A stretch of DNA of 64,000 nt from Triticum aestivum (lineage: Eukaryota > Streptophyta > Magnoliopsida > Poales > Poaceae): the NCBI RefSeq assembly GCF_018294505.1, contig NC_057809.1:417745485-417809484 (forward strand), read 5' to 3'. Of this stretch, positions 55,094-64,000 are shown piece by piece (the first letter of the stretch is position 1; every line of letters starts with the position of its first letter). A program made the position numbers and the translations under genes. The notes beneath the pieces were generated by a model, which did not search any database, was not told the origin of the DNA, and saw nothing but the letters and a program-made list of their open reading frames with translations.

Positions 55094-56864
55094 TGTAGGA
55101 TCGAAGTATGTCTAGAGGGGGGGGGTGATTAGACTACTTGACCAAATAAAAACTTAACCTTTTCCCAATTTTAGTTCTTGGCAGATTTTAGCTATTTTAG
55201 GACAACTCAAGCAATCATCACATAATTCAAGCAAGCATGCAAAGAGTATATTGGCAGCAGAAAGAAAAGCATGCAACTTGCAAGAATATAAAGGGAAGGG
55301 TTTGGAGATTTCAAACGCAATTGGAGACACGGATGTTTTTCCCGTGGTTCGGATAGGTGGTGCTATCCTACATCCACGTTGATGGAGACTTCAACCCACG
55401 AAGGGTAACGGTTGCGCGAGTCCACACAGGGCTCCACCCAAGGGAAACGGTTGCGCGAGTCCACGAAGGGCTCCACCCACGAAGGGTCCACGGAGAAGCA
55501 ACCACCCACAAAGGGTCCACGAAGAAGCAACCTTGTCTATCCCACCATGGCCATCGCCCACGAAGGACTTGCCTCACTAGCGGTAGATCTTCACGAAGTA
55601 GGCGATCTCCTTGCCCTTACAAACTCCTTGGTTCAACTCCACAATCTTGTCGGAGGCTCCCAAGTGACACCTAGCCAATCTAGGAGACACCACTCTCCAA
55701 GAAGTAACAAATGGTGTGTAGGTAATGAACTCCTTGCTCTTGTGCTTCAAATGATAGTCTCCCCAACACTCAGCTCTCTCTCATAGGATTTGGATTTGGT
55801 GGAAAGAAGATTTGAGTGGAAAGCAACTTGGGAAGGCTAGAAATCAAGATTCATATGATAGGAATGGAATGTCTTGATCTAAACACATGAGTAGGTGGTT
55901 TTCTCTCAGAACATATGAGTAGGAATGATGTGTGTGTTCTGATGGCTCTCTCATAGAATGAGAAGGAGGTGGAGGGGTATATATAGCCTCCACACAAAAT
56001 CCAACCGTTACACACAATTTACCAATCTCGGTGGGACCGAATCAGAAAACTCGGTCGGACCGAAATGGTAAACCTAGTGACCGTTAGGAATTTCGGTGGG
56101 ACTGACATGCAACTCGGTAGGACCGATTCGGTTAGGGTTTGGGCATAACGTAATCTCGGTGAGACCGATTACACAAACTCGGTGAGACCGAGTTTGGTAA
56201 TTAGCTAACCAGAGAGTTGGTCAGGCAAACTCGGTGGGACCGATTTGCTCTTTCGGTGAGACCGAGTGGAACTCGGTGAGACCGAAAAGTTACAAAGGGG
56301 AAACACTGAGTTTACATTGCAATCTCCGTGGGACCGATTCGCTCTTTCGGTGGGACCGAAAAGTTACGAAAGGGAAACAGAGAGTTTGCAACCCCATCTC
56401 GGTGGGACCAAGATCCTTATCGGTAGGACCGAATTGCTAGGGTTTGGCAGTGGCTAATGACAATTGAAACTCGGTGGCGCCGGATAGGAAAAATCGGTAG
56501 GACCGAGTTTGGCTTAGAGTTTAGGTCATATGTGGATATGGGAAAGTAGTTGAGGATTTTGGAGCATATCATTAAGCACATGGAGCAAGAGGCTCATTAA
56601 GCAACACCTCATCCCTCCTTGATAGTATTGGCTTTTCCTATGGACTCAATGTGATCTTGGATCACTAAAATATAAAAAGAAGAGTCTTGAGCTTTTGAGC
56701 TTGAGCCAATCCTTTGTCCTTAGCATTTTGAGGGTTCCACTTCCACATCCATGCCATGCCAATCATTGAGCTTTCCTGAAATAATCATCATGGAATAGCA
56801 TTAGCTCAATGAGCTATATGTTGTTATGAATTACCAAAACCACCTAGGGATAGTTGCACTTTCA
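55094..56864 (-). repeat. Element H 5' LTR
   Basis: Matches 46792-48560 at about 99%. TATA at 55978-55986. Confidence 0.95.
56028..56506. promoter_or_regulatory. Palindrome box array in the 5' LTR of H
   Basis: Same ~15 boxes as the 3' LTR. Several of the few LTR differences fall within boxes (for example TCCGTGGGACCGA here, TCGGTGGGACCGA in the other copy). Confidence 0.9.
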
Positions 56865-56869
56865 CATCC
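56865..56869. repeat. Element H TSD, right copy
   Basis: CATCC, identical to 46787-46791. Confidence 0.95.
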
Positions 56870-58377
56870 TCACTGTCAGATCCTTCTGCTCCGGTCTTCT
56901 CTCTGGGGAGTTTCCTCCCTTCCTCAGCACGTGCACACTTGTCGGCCAGGGCATACAGCTCACTGACGTCTCTGATCCTGCACATCGACATCTCCTCCCG
57001 CATCCTACGGTTACGCACATTCTGATGGAACGCGCTGATGACCGCGGCGGGGTGGACGTCTGGGATGTTATACTGTACACGGCTGAACCTCTGAATGTAC
57101 TTGCGCAGGGGCTCTCCTTCCTTCTGGGCGAGCAGATGAAGGTCACTCTCTTGGCCATGAGGTTTGTGGCCGCCTGTAAAGGCGCCGACAAATTGATGGC
57201 ATAGATCAGCCCAGGAGGATATGGAGTTGTCCGGCAAGTGCATGAGCCAGGACCTGACGTTGGGCTTGAGCACCAGCGGGAAGTAGTTGGCAAGGACCTT
57301 GTCGTCCCGCCCCCCGGCAGCCTGCACCGCGATGGTGTAGATGCTGAGGAACTCCGACGGATGCGTCTTGCCGTCGTACTTCTCTGGTACATCTGGTTTG
57401 AAATTCTTCGTGCTGGGCCACTGGACTTGCCGCAGCTCACGAGTGAACGCAGGGCAACCTACCGCATACGGCAAGTCGCCTGGTTCCCCTAGCGCATGCA
57501 TGTCAACAGAGGGCCCAGCGCGCTGGTCTGATTGACGTCGCGCTTCCCTTCGGCGCTCGATGCGAGTACGAGCGTCTTCTTGTTGTCGTTCTTGAAGAAC
57601 TTGGCGCTGATCGCGACGAGCTCGCGGATCTGATGACACGGTGGAGTCGCTGTCGAGGTGGATCCGGCGAGTCGGCGATCTCGGCCTTCGGGGCGGAGAG
57701 TGCACAGTAGTTGCACCCCCACCAGTCCTGTCGTCTCCGGCTCGTGCCTGGCTGGCTTGCCGCGGCTGCGACGTGCTCGGTTGCCGTGGAGTGTCGCCGT
57801 TGGCGAAGCCGATGAGACTCTGGATGGTTGCCCTCCAATCGTCGATCTTGTCCGCCGTTGGAGGGTAGTCTAGGAGCAGCTGAGCTCGCGCCAAAGCTTC
57901 TGCTGCAGTGGCGGGCGGTGGTGGTGAACGATGCGAGGAGCGGGATATGCTCGGACTTCTAACCACGTTAGAAGGAGCAATATCCTGTGCAGGCGACCGT
58001 GCCTCGCTCATGCCAGCATGTTGGCGTGCATGGTGGTCCTGAGCGCTCCGAGATCCACCAGCCTGATCTTGGTCTAGCAAACGCATGGTACCGTGAGTAC
58101 CATGACGCTTCCGGTCCCGCGCCTCCTGAGACAGGCGCGGTGCATGTACGGACGCCGAGGTCTTGGAGTGCGCCCGGTCGTTGTGGGAGCCGGCTACGCC
58201 GCCGATGGGCAGCGTAGCCTCGCCCTTGGACCTGGCAGCACCGTGAGCTCCCTCGTCTACGCCCGTTCTTCCGCCGGCGCCCGCCCCATCAGCTGTTTGT
58301 CCCGGCGGTGGTGGGTAAGGCGCGGAAGGAGTAGCCGCCTCCGAAACCTTCTTCTTCGGTGGCATGTTGATGAACAT
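56865..58377 (-). pseudogene. gag: gag of element G, N-terminal part
   Basis: Starts at ATG 58377 or, more like its relatives, at 58365 (MPPKKKVSEAATP). A long Pro/Arg/Ser-rich region precedes the retrotransposon gag domain (KYDGKTHPSEFLSIYTIAV, NVRSWLMHLPDNSISSW, EGEPLRKYIQRFSRVQYNIP). Open for more than 500 codons without a stop. Element H cuts it after GAEGSDSEDVK; the last eleven or so residues of the open frame come from H's LTR. Continues at 46791. Confidence 0.86.
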
Positions 58378-58430
58378 GATGAAGATCTAGCTCGCGAGAA
58401 CGCCGGATCTGGTTCACACAACTTCGATGC

Positions 58431-58447
58431 CCCCTACTGGCGCGCCA
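58431..58447 (-). other. Element G primer-binding site
   Basis: Minus strand TGGCGCGCCAGTAGGGG, 4 bp from the LTR end; a common Gypsy PBS form in grasses. Confidence 0.8.
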
Positions 58448-58451
58448 AAGA

Positions 58452-59410
58452 TGTCGGGGTACTGATCCACGGGCACCTATGGGACCGGCGGACCGGGTCC
58501 CTTTCGGTTCGGCGGGGGCGGAGATCGTGCAAAGAGCGGATCGAGGCGATGCACGCGAGCAGTTTACCCAGGTTCGGGCCGCACGGATGCGTAAAACTCT
58601 ACTCCTGCTTTGTGGTTTGTATTGATTTCTTGCTCGGGAGCGCAGAGTGCTATAGTATACACCCGTAGCTAACAAGACCGAGCGTGGGTGTTCGAACCAG
58701 CTAACCCCCTTCTACGTTGCACACGGGCCTCCTTTTATATGCTCAAGGGGTTATCGACGGGTGGCAACGGAGGTAAAGGGCAAAAATGGAAAGGTGCTGT
58801 GGTAGGTACAGCTACCTGCTACAGTGTATCATACCTAACCCTGACGGCAGGGGACAAGGGCCTTAAATGCCCGTCTGTGTCGCCTAAACAGTGCGAAAAG
58901 GGACCGCCAGGGACGCCACCGTTCGCCACGATGGCGATCTTGTCAGCGCCGCTTGCCACCGCACGCCGCTGGCTGCACAGCCTCCCGCCACGTATGCCTG
59001 GAAGGGCCCCAGAGCGACACGTTGGTGGATGCGCTGGAGCGCGGGCCCAGGGAGGTGGCTTGCCGCGGCAAGCGCCTTGCCGCTGTCGTTGTCTTGTCGC
59101 GTCCGGGAGCTTTTCGCTCACCGGGCCTTGCCGGGGTGCGTGGTGCGCCGCGGCAAGTTCCTTGCAATGCCTTGGGTGGCCTTCCCGGCAAGCTCCTCTT
59201 GCCGGGGTCTTGGGATGCTTTTGCTAGCCTTCCCGGCAAGCTCCTCTTGCCGGGGTCTTGTCTTCTTGGCTTGGACACTTTGTTCTTGAATGGATCCAAA
59301 GGAACCACGGAGGACCTTGGCGGTCACCCGGCAAGCCTTGCCGCGGGATGCTGCGACTGCCCGTGCACAAGTTCGGGATACTAGGGTACCCCTACTCTAG
59401 TACACCGACA
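58452..59410 (-). repeat. Element G 5' LTR
   Basis: TGTCGGGGTACTG to GTACACCGACA, matching 35807-36765. TATA in minus orientation at 58731-58740. Confidence 0.95.
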
Positions 59411-59415
59411 ATCGT
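59411..59415. repeat. Element G TSD, right copy
   Basis: ATCGT, identical to 35802-35806. Confidence 0.95.
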
Positions 59416-60770
59416 AGTTCTACATCTGCTAGCATCGTCCCAACCAGAGTCACCACTAAGGTCAACCAATCCAGAGCCCATAGTGACTCGTGGTTGCACA
59501 GGTTCTTCCGGCTATGAAGTATTCTTCCGTCTCTTTGAGCCTAGGTGGTGCTTTCCGCATGATATCACGGCGCTTCTCCGGAATCACCGAGTACTGGACG
59601 CACCAATGTACCCTTCTTAACCATTCTCCACCCAGAGGTATATTGAATCCTTGTCTTGATTCTTGAAGTCTTGGCCTTGAAGATGCAGTCCTTGCAGATG
59701 CCATCATGGAGTTGTCATCATTGACGTATAGTTCTTCATACTCACACCACTCCCGAGCACTCATACCAACCCTGTCTACTATATCATAGCATTAAAACTA
59801 TATAGTGTCCCGGGCTTGATAATAGGGTGATGGGTTCCTACCTCAGGCATTCTACTCAACTACAAGAAGTCAATATAACTACTGGAGGGATTATGAATGA
59901 TGAAACTAAATGCAATAAAAACATAGGCATGAAAAGCATGGTCAAAGTGAACTTGCCTGGTATTACTTGATGAAGATAATAATGCTCTCGGAATAAAGAC
60001 TTGGTAGAACTATTCGTCACTCCATTGAAAATCTATTAAGTCAAACATAACATTCACATAAGCAAAACATTCTAACAATCAATTCTATCAATCATATTAA
60101 CACTCAATCAAAATAAAAGCAACAAAGAAAACCAAATAGAAAATCCAAAGAATTTCAAAGAAAACTAGGGAGAAACCAACTCACACAATAACAATCAATA
60201 CTTTCTTATTAAAACTAAATTACTCTAATAACTTTTCTACAGCATAGAATATATAATTCTAATGAAACAACAGAAAATAATTTACTAAAGCATTTACTAG
60301 CAAAAAGAACTAGTATGAAAACTATTGTAACTAACACCAGAATAACTATAACAACTAGCAAAACACTAAGACAATAGTAAACAATACTAAAATAATTATC
60401 AAACTAATTTAGTCCTAAATAACAGAATCAATGACAACATATATTGAAGTGGCAAGAAGAATTACTTTTGAAACTAATAAAACTATTATTATCAACTATC
60501 ACTATGAACTAAACGAACAAATACTAAAATAGTACTATGAACTAAACAAACAAATACTAAAACAATAGCTAAACACTAATAAATAACTACACAAATTTAT
60601 CTATTGTAGTCTAACAGAAACATATGATAACATGTAAAAATTTACAAAAAGAATTAACTAAAAAATAATTAAAGACACTAATTATATGACTAAAACAACT
60701 ACATAAGCAAAATAGTACTATTTTCACAATAAACCTAATTTAAAGTAAACTAAAAATAAGCCACTATATA
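59416..60770 (-). repeat. LTR fragment F, right part
   Basis: Continues from 35806. The first 550 bp are mixed in composition; from about 59,880 the sequence is extremely AT-rich (AAACTA- and AATAAC-type words) without coding frames. It passes into the LTR of element I near 60,770 without a recognisable LTR end or TSD. F therefore totals about 2.1 kb, less than half of the related LTR of element A, and looks truncated. The 3' border is approximate. Confidence 0.5.
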
Positions 60771-61475
60771 TCCAGTAGCATATAGTAATCATGTGAACTT
60801 GATATGTGTTCGATATTTTGATAGTATGTATGTTGTTATTCCCTTAGTGGTGTCATGTGAACGTCGAGATATGACACTTCAGCATATTTGGGCCTAAGGA
60901 AATGCATTGTGGAGTAGCAATTTGATGGTGGGTTGCAAGAGTGACAAAAGCTTAAACCCCAGTTTATGCGCTATTTCGTAAGGGACCGATTGGATCCAAA
61001 ACTTTAATGCTACGGTTAGAATTTATTCTTAATACTTTTCTCGTAGTTACGGATGCTTACGGTAGGGTTAATTATAAGTAGGATGTTTGTTCAAGTAAGA
61101 ACATTACCTAAGCACCGGCCCACCCACATATCAAATTATCAAAGTAGCGAACACAAATCAAACCAACATGATGAAAGTGACTAGATGAAATTCCCGTGTA
61201 CCCTCAAGAACGCTTTTATTATCATAAGTGACCGTTTTGGCCTTTCCTTTGCCTCAAAATGATTGGGCTACCTTGCTGCACTTTTGTTAATACTATTGTT
61301 TCTTTCTCGTTACAAATTATCTTTCTATCAAACTACTCTATTACTTACAATTTCAGCACCTACAGACATTACCTTACTGAAAACCACTTGTCATTTCCTT
61401 CTGCTCCTCATTGGGTTCGACACTCTTACTTATCGAAAAGAGCTACAATTGATCCTCTATACTTGTGGGTCATCA
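60770..61475 (+). repeat. Element I 5' LTR, 3' part
   Basis: From about TAGTAATCATGTGAAC to GTGGGTCATCA. Left boundary approximate; U3 is missing. Confidence 0.65.
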
Positions 61476-61486
61476 AGGCTATTTTC

Positions 61487-61504
61487 TGGCGCCGTTGCCA
61501 GGGA
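61487..61504 (+). other. Element I primer-binding site
   Basis: TGGCGCCGTTGCCAGGGA (tRNA-Asp type), 11 bp after the LTR end, the same spacing as in element D. Confidence 0.9.
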
Positions 61505-61568
61505 GTGAAGCGCCTTTGGTAAGGAAAGATTTATATAGTGTGCTGAAATTTATTGTCACTTGTTACTA

Positions 61569-62411
61569 TGGAAAACAATCCTTTGAGGGGTTTGTTTGGG
61601 GTATCTTCACCTCGTCCGGAACCACAATTAGCAACCCCTCAACCTACTGCACCTACTGAAAATATTTAATATGAAATTCCTTCGTGTATGATAGAACAAC
61701 TGCTAGCTAATCCTTATGTAGGAGATGGACACGAACATCCTGATATGCACTTGATATATGTGGAACAAATTTGTGGATTATTTAAGCTTGCAATTTTACC
61801 CAGGGATGAAGTGATGAAAAAGCTCTTCCCTTTATCTTTGAAGGGAAAAGCATTGGCATGGTATAGGCTATGTGATGATATTGGATCATGGAATTGGAAT
61901 CATTTGAAATTGGAGTTCCACCAAAAAAAATCCTATGCATCTAGTTCATCGTGATCAGAATTATATATATAATATTTGGCCTCATGAAGGAGAAAGTATC
62001 ACTCTAGCTTGGGGGAGGCTTAAGTCAATGTTATATTCATGCCCCAATCATGAGTCCTCAAGAGAAATTATTATCCAGAATTTTTATGCTCGGCTTTCTC
62101 GTAATGATCAAACCATGCTTGATACTTCTTGTGCTGGTTCATTTATGAAGAAGACTATTGAATTCTGGTGGGATCTTTTGGAAAGAATTAAATGCAACTC
62201 TGAAGATTGGGAACTCGACGAAGGTAAAGAGTCAGGTATTAAACTTAAGTATGATTGTGTTAAATATTTTATGGACACTGATGCTTTTCAAAAGTTTAGC
62301 ACTAAATATGGACTTGACTCTGAGATAGTAGCCTCCTTTTGTGAATCATTTTCTACTCATGTTGAACTCCCTAAGGAGAAGTGGTTTAAGTATCACCCAC
62401 CTATTAAATAA
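61569..62411 (+). pseudogene. gag: gag of element I
   Basis: ATG 61569 (MENNPLRGLFGVSSP). A stop follows at about 61668, and indels move the frame at about 61,690 and 61,935. The gag domain is clear: MIEQLLANPYVGDGHEHPD, LFPLSLKGKALAWYRLC, WGRLKSMLYSCPNHESS and IIIQNFYARLSRNDQTMLD. The frame ends at TAA 62409-62411. Confidence 0.82.
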
Positions 62412-63115
62412 GAAATTATAGAATGACTACCAGTTATAGAAGAAACTATACTTTATAATGTTGATCCAGTTGTTCGTGCTGCTTATATTGAGAAACCACC
62501 TTTCCCTGTTAGGATTAAGGAACATGCTAAAGTTTCAACGTGGTTAACAAAAGCTATATTAGAACACCTAAACATGATGAACAAATTAAAGTTGAACCTA
62601 GTATTACTATGGTTAAAGATCTCCTGGAAGAAGATATGGATGGGCATGCTATTTACTTCTGTGAAGAAGCTGATAGAATTGCTAAACCTGATAAAAGAGA
62701 TAAACATCGACCTGTTGTTGGCATGCTTGTTATTTCATTTAAAATAGGAGATCAATGTTATCATGGTTTGTGTGACATGGGTGCTAGTGTGAGTGCTATT
62801 CCTTACACTTTATATGAAGAAATCATGAAAGACATTGCACCTACTGAGATAGAAGAAATAGATGTTACTATTAAACTTGCTAATAGAGACACCATATTAC
62901 CATTTGGGATTATTAGAGATGTTGAAGTCTTGTGTGGGAAAATAAAATAATCTACTGATTTTGTTGTTCTTGTTTCCCCACAAGATGACTTTTGTCCCAT
63001 TATCTTTGGTAGACCTTTCTTGAATACAGTTAATGCTAAGATAGATTGTAAGAAACAAACTCTTGGTGTTAGCTTTGGTGATCAGTCTCATGAGTTTAAT
63101 TTTTCCAATTAGTAG
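62412..63115 (+). pseudogene. Protease of element I
   Basis: Region 62540-62950 is open with IKVEPSITMVKDLLEEDMDG and the active site YHGLCDMGASVSAIPYTLY; DMGAS in place of DTG is usual in this Athila group. A TAA at about 62950 interrupts, then QDDFCPIIFGRPFLNTVNAK continues. Tandem TAGs at about 63111-63116 end this part. Confidence 0.8.
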
Positions 63116-64000
63116 AAATCATCATGAGAAAGAATTGCCTAGTAAGGATGAATTAATTGGTCTTGCTTCTATTGCTATTCCACCTACTGATCCTTTAGAA
63201 CAATATTTGCTAGACCATGAAAATGACTTACATATGCATGAAAGAAATAAAATAGATAAGGTTTTCTTTGAACAACGTCCTCTGCTTAAACACAATATGC
63301 CTATTGAGACTCTAGGAGGCCCTCCTCCACCTAAAGGTGATCCTGTGTTTGAATTAAAACAATTGCCAGAAACTTTGAAAGATGCTTATCTTGATGAAAA
63401 GAAGATATATCCTGTTATTATTAGTGCTAGCCTTTCAGAACATGAAGAAGAAAGATTATTGAAAGTTCTAAGGAAGCACCGGGATGCTATTGGATATACT
63501 CTTGATTATTTAAAGGGCATTAGTCCCTCTCTATGTCAGCACAAAATTAATATGGAACCTGATGCTAAACCCGTTGTTGATCACCAACGTCGGTTGAATC
63601 CAAAAATGAAGGAAGTGGTAAGAACGGAAATCTTAAAACTTTCGGAAGCAGGTATAATCTACCCTATAGCTGATAGTAGATCGGTAAGTCATGTTCATTG
63701 TGTCCCTAAGAAAGGAGGTATTACTGTTGTTCCCAATGATAAAAATGAACTTATTCCACAAATAATTTTACAGGCTATAGAATGGTAATTGATTACAGAA
63801 AATTAAACAAAGCAACGAGAAAAGATCATTACCCCTTGACTTTTATTGATCAAATGCTTGAAAGATTATCTAAGAACACACACTTTTGCTTCCTAGATGG
63901 ATACTCTGGGTTTTCACAAATACCTATTTCTCAACCTTATCAAGAAAAGACTACTTTTACGTGTCCCTTTGGAACATATGCTTATAGACGTATGCCTTTT
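63116..64000 (+). pseudogene. Reverse transcriptase of element I, N-terminal part, cut by the window end
   Basis: Linker with GGPPPPKGDPVFELKQLP, then RT fingers: HKINMEPDAKPVVDHQRRLN, EILKLSEAGIIYPIADS and VHCVPKKGGITVVPNDKNE. The frame shifts near 63780, after which VIDYRKLNKATRKDHYPL and HFCFLDGYSGFSQIPI (first catalytic Asp) are in another frame. The window ends at AYRRMPF, before the Y-x-D-D box. Confidence 0.85.

Larger units (their letters stand above)
46792..56864 (-). mobile_element. Element H: Maximus-like Sirevirus (Copia), lacking pol
   Basis: Complete 10.1-kb element with LTRs of 1769 and 1771 bp, a perfect TSD and an initiator tRNA-Met PBS. In its own sense (minus) it has gag (708 codons), a 0.9-kb spacer, a promoter with palindrome arrays, an envelope-like gene, several PPT-like tracts and the 3' LTR. 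No protease, integrase, reverse transcriptase or RNase H can be found. Multiple PPTs, CGG-CCG palindrome boxes in the LTR and before the envelope gene, and the coiled-coil gag are described traits of Sireviruses. The LTRs differ at about 17 sites by eye (about 1%), so this is the youngest insertion here; it must have been moved by another element's enzymes. Confidence 0.92.
35807..59410 (-). mobile_element. Element G: Tat-type Ty3/Gypsy retrotransposon with antisense gene, split by element H
   Basis: Complete element with two LTRs of 959 bp and a perfect 5-bp TSD; about 13.5 kb once element H is removed. In its own sense (minus): 5' LTR, PBS, gag (cut by H), protease, reverse transcriptase, two RNase H segments, integrase, a 49-bp tandem repeat, then the antisense gene, PPT and 3' LTR. 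About 27 LTR differences by eye (2.8%), nearly all transitions. The element is full of CTTGCCGG/CCGGCAAG words in coding and non-coding parts. The pol reading frame is mostly open but the polymerase active site is changed, so it is not autonomous now. Confidence 0.94.
60770..64000 (+). mobile_element. Element I: Athila-type Ty3/Gypsy retrotransposon, 5' part
   Basis: Plus-strand element: 3' part of the 5' LTR, PBS, gag, protease and the first half of reverse transcriptase, cut by the window end. Its gag and protease resemble the abundant Athila-type elements of wheat and barley (Sabrina/WHAM kind) as I recall them. Every domain carries stops or shifts. The 5' LTR is cut on the left where fragment F ends. 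Confidence 0.82.

Noticed and set aside
35046..60770. F as a simple solo LTR
   Set aside because: A solo LTR should have the same element on both sides with a TSD; here Copia E is on the left and Gypsy I on the right.

Overview
The window is a block of nested LTR retrotransposons from a large grass genome, most likely wheat, barley or a relative (Triticeae). The Copia element at 31.7-35.0 kb closely matches the Angela/WIS/BARE-1 group as I recall it, and a Sirevirus resembling Maximus and a Gypsy element resembling Fatima are also present. I see no host gene, tRNA, rRNA, CRISPR array or DNA transposon. Family names come from recognition, not a database search. Element boundaries rest on TG...CA LTR ends, target-site duplications (TSDs), primer-binding sites (PBS) and polypurine tracts (PPT) read directly.

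Left nest (1-35,045), outermost to innermost. Element E (Angela-like Copia, plus strand) has its 5' LTR split by element D (Athila-type Gypsy, minus, probably non-autonomous). The internal part of D is split by element A (minus, LTR of about 5.3 kb, gag-pol not in the window). The LTR of A is split by element B (Tat-type Gypsy, minus, 3515-25880, TSD AGATC). An intron of B's antisense gene is split by element C (Fatima-like, plus, 7484-16659, TSD GCCCC). Window edges cut off the far sides of A, D and E.

Right nest (35,046-64,000). A long-LTR fragment F abuts element E on its left and an Athila-type Gypsy, element I, on its right; I runs off the window inside its reverse transcriptase. F is split by element G (Tat-type Gypsy, minus, 35807-59410, TSD ATCGT). 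The gag of G is split by element H (Maximus-like Sirevirus, minus, 46792-56864, TSD CATCC).

Three features stand out. (1) The three Tat-type Gypsy elements (B, C, G) each carry, between pol and the 3' LTR, a multi-exon gene running antisense to gag-pol, with its own TATA box. In B and G this gene converges on the end of pol across a short tandem-repeat array. (2) Both clearly pol-deficient elements, C and H, belong to different superfamilies but make the same choice: gag and the accessory gene remain while reverse transcriptase, RNase H and integrase are gone. (3) H carries dense arrays of a 13-bp palindrome (TCGGT-NNN-ACCGA) next to TATA boxes in its LTRs and in front of its envelope-like gene, the repeated-motif boxes known from Sireviruses.

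Every coding region is broken to some degree. Most premature stops are TAG where relatives have Gln (CAG), as expected from deamination of methylated CHG sites. LTR divergence counted by eye (B about 5%, C about 4%, G about 3%, H about 1%) agrees with nesting order: the inner insertion is younger in both nests.
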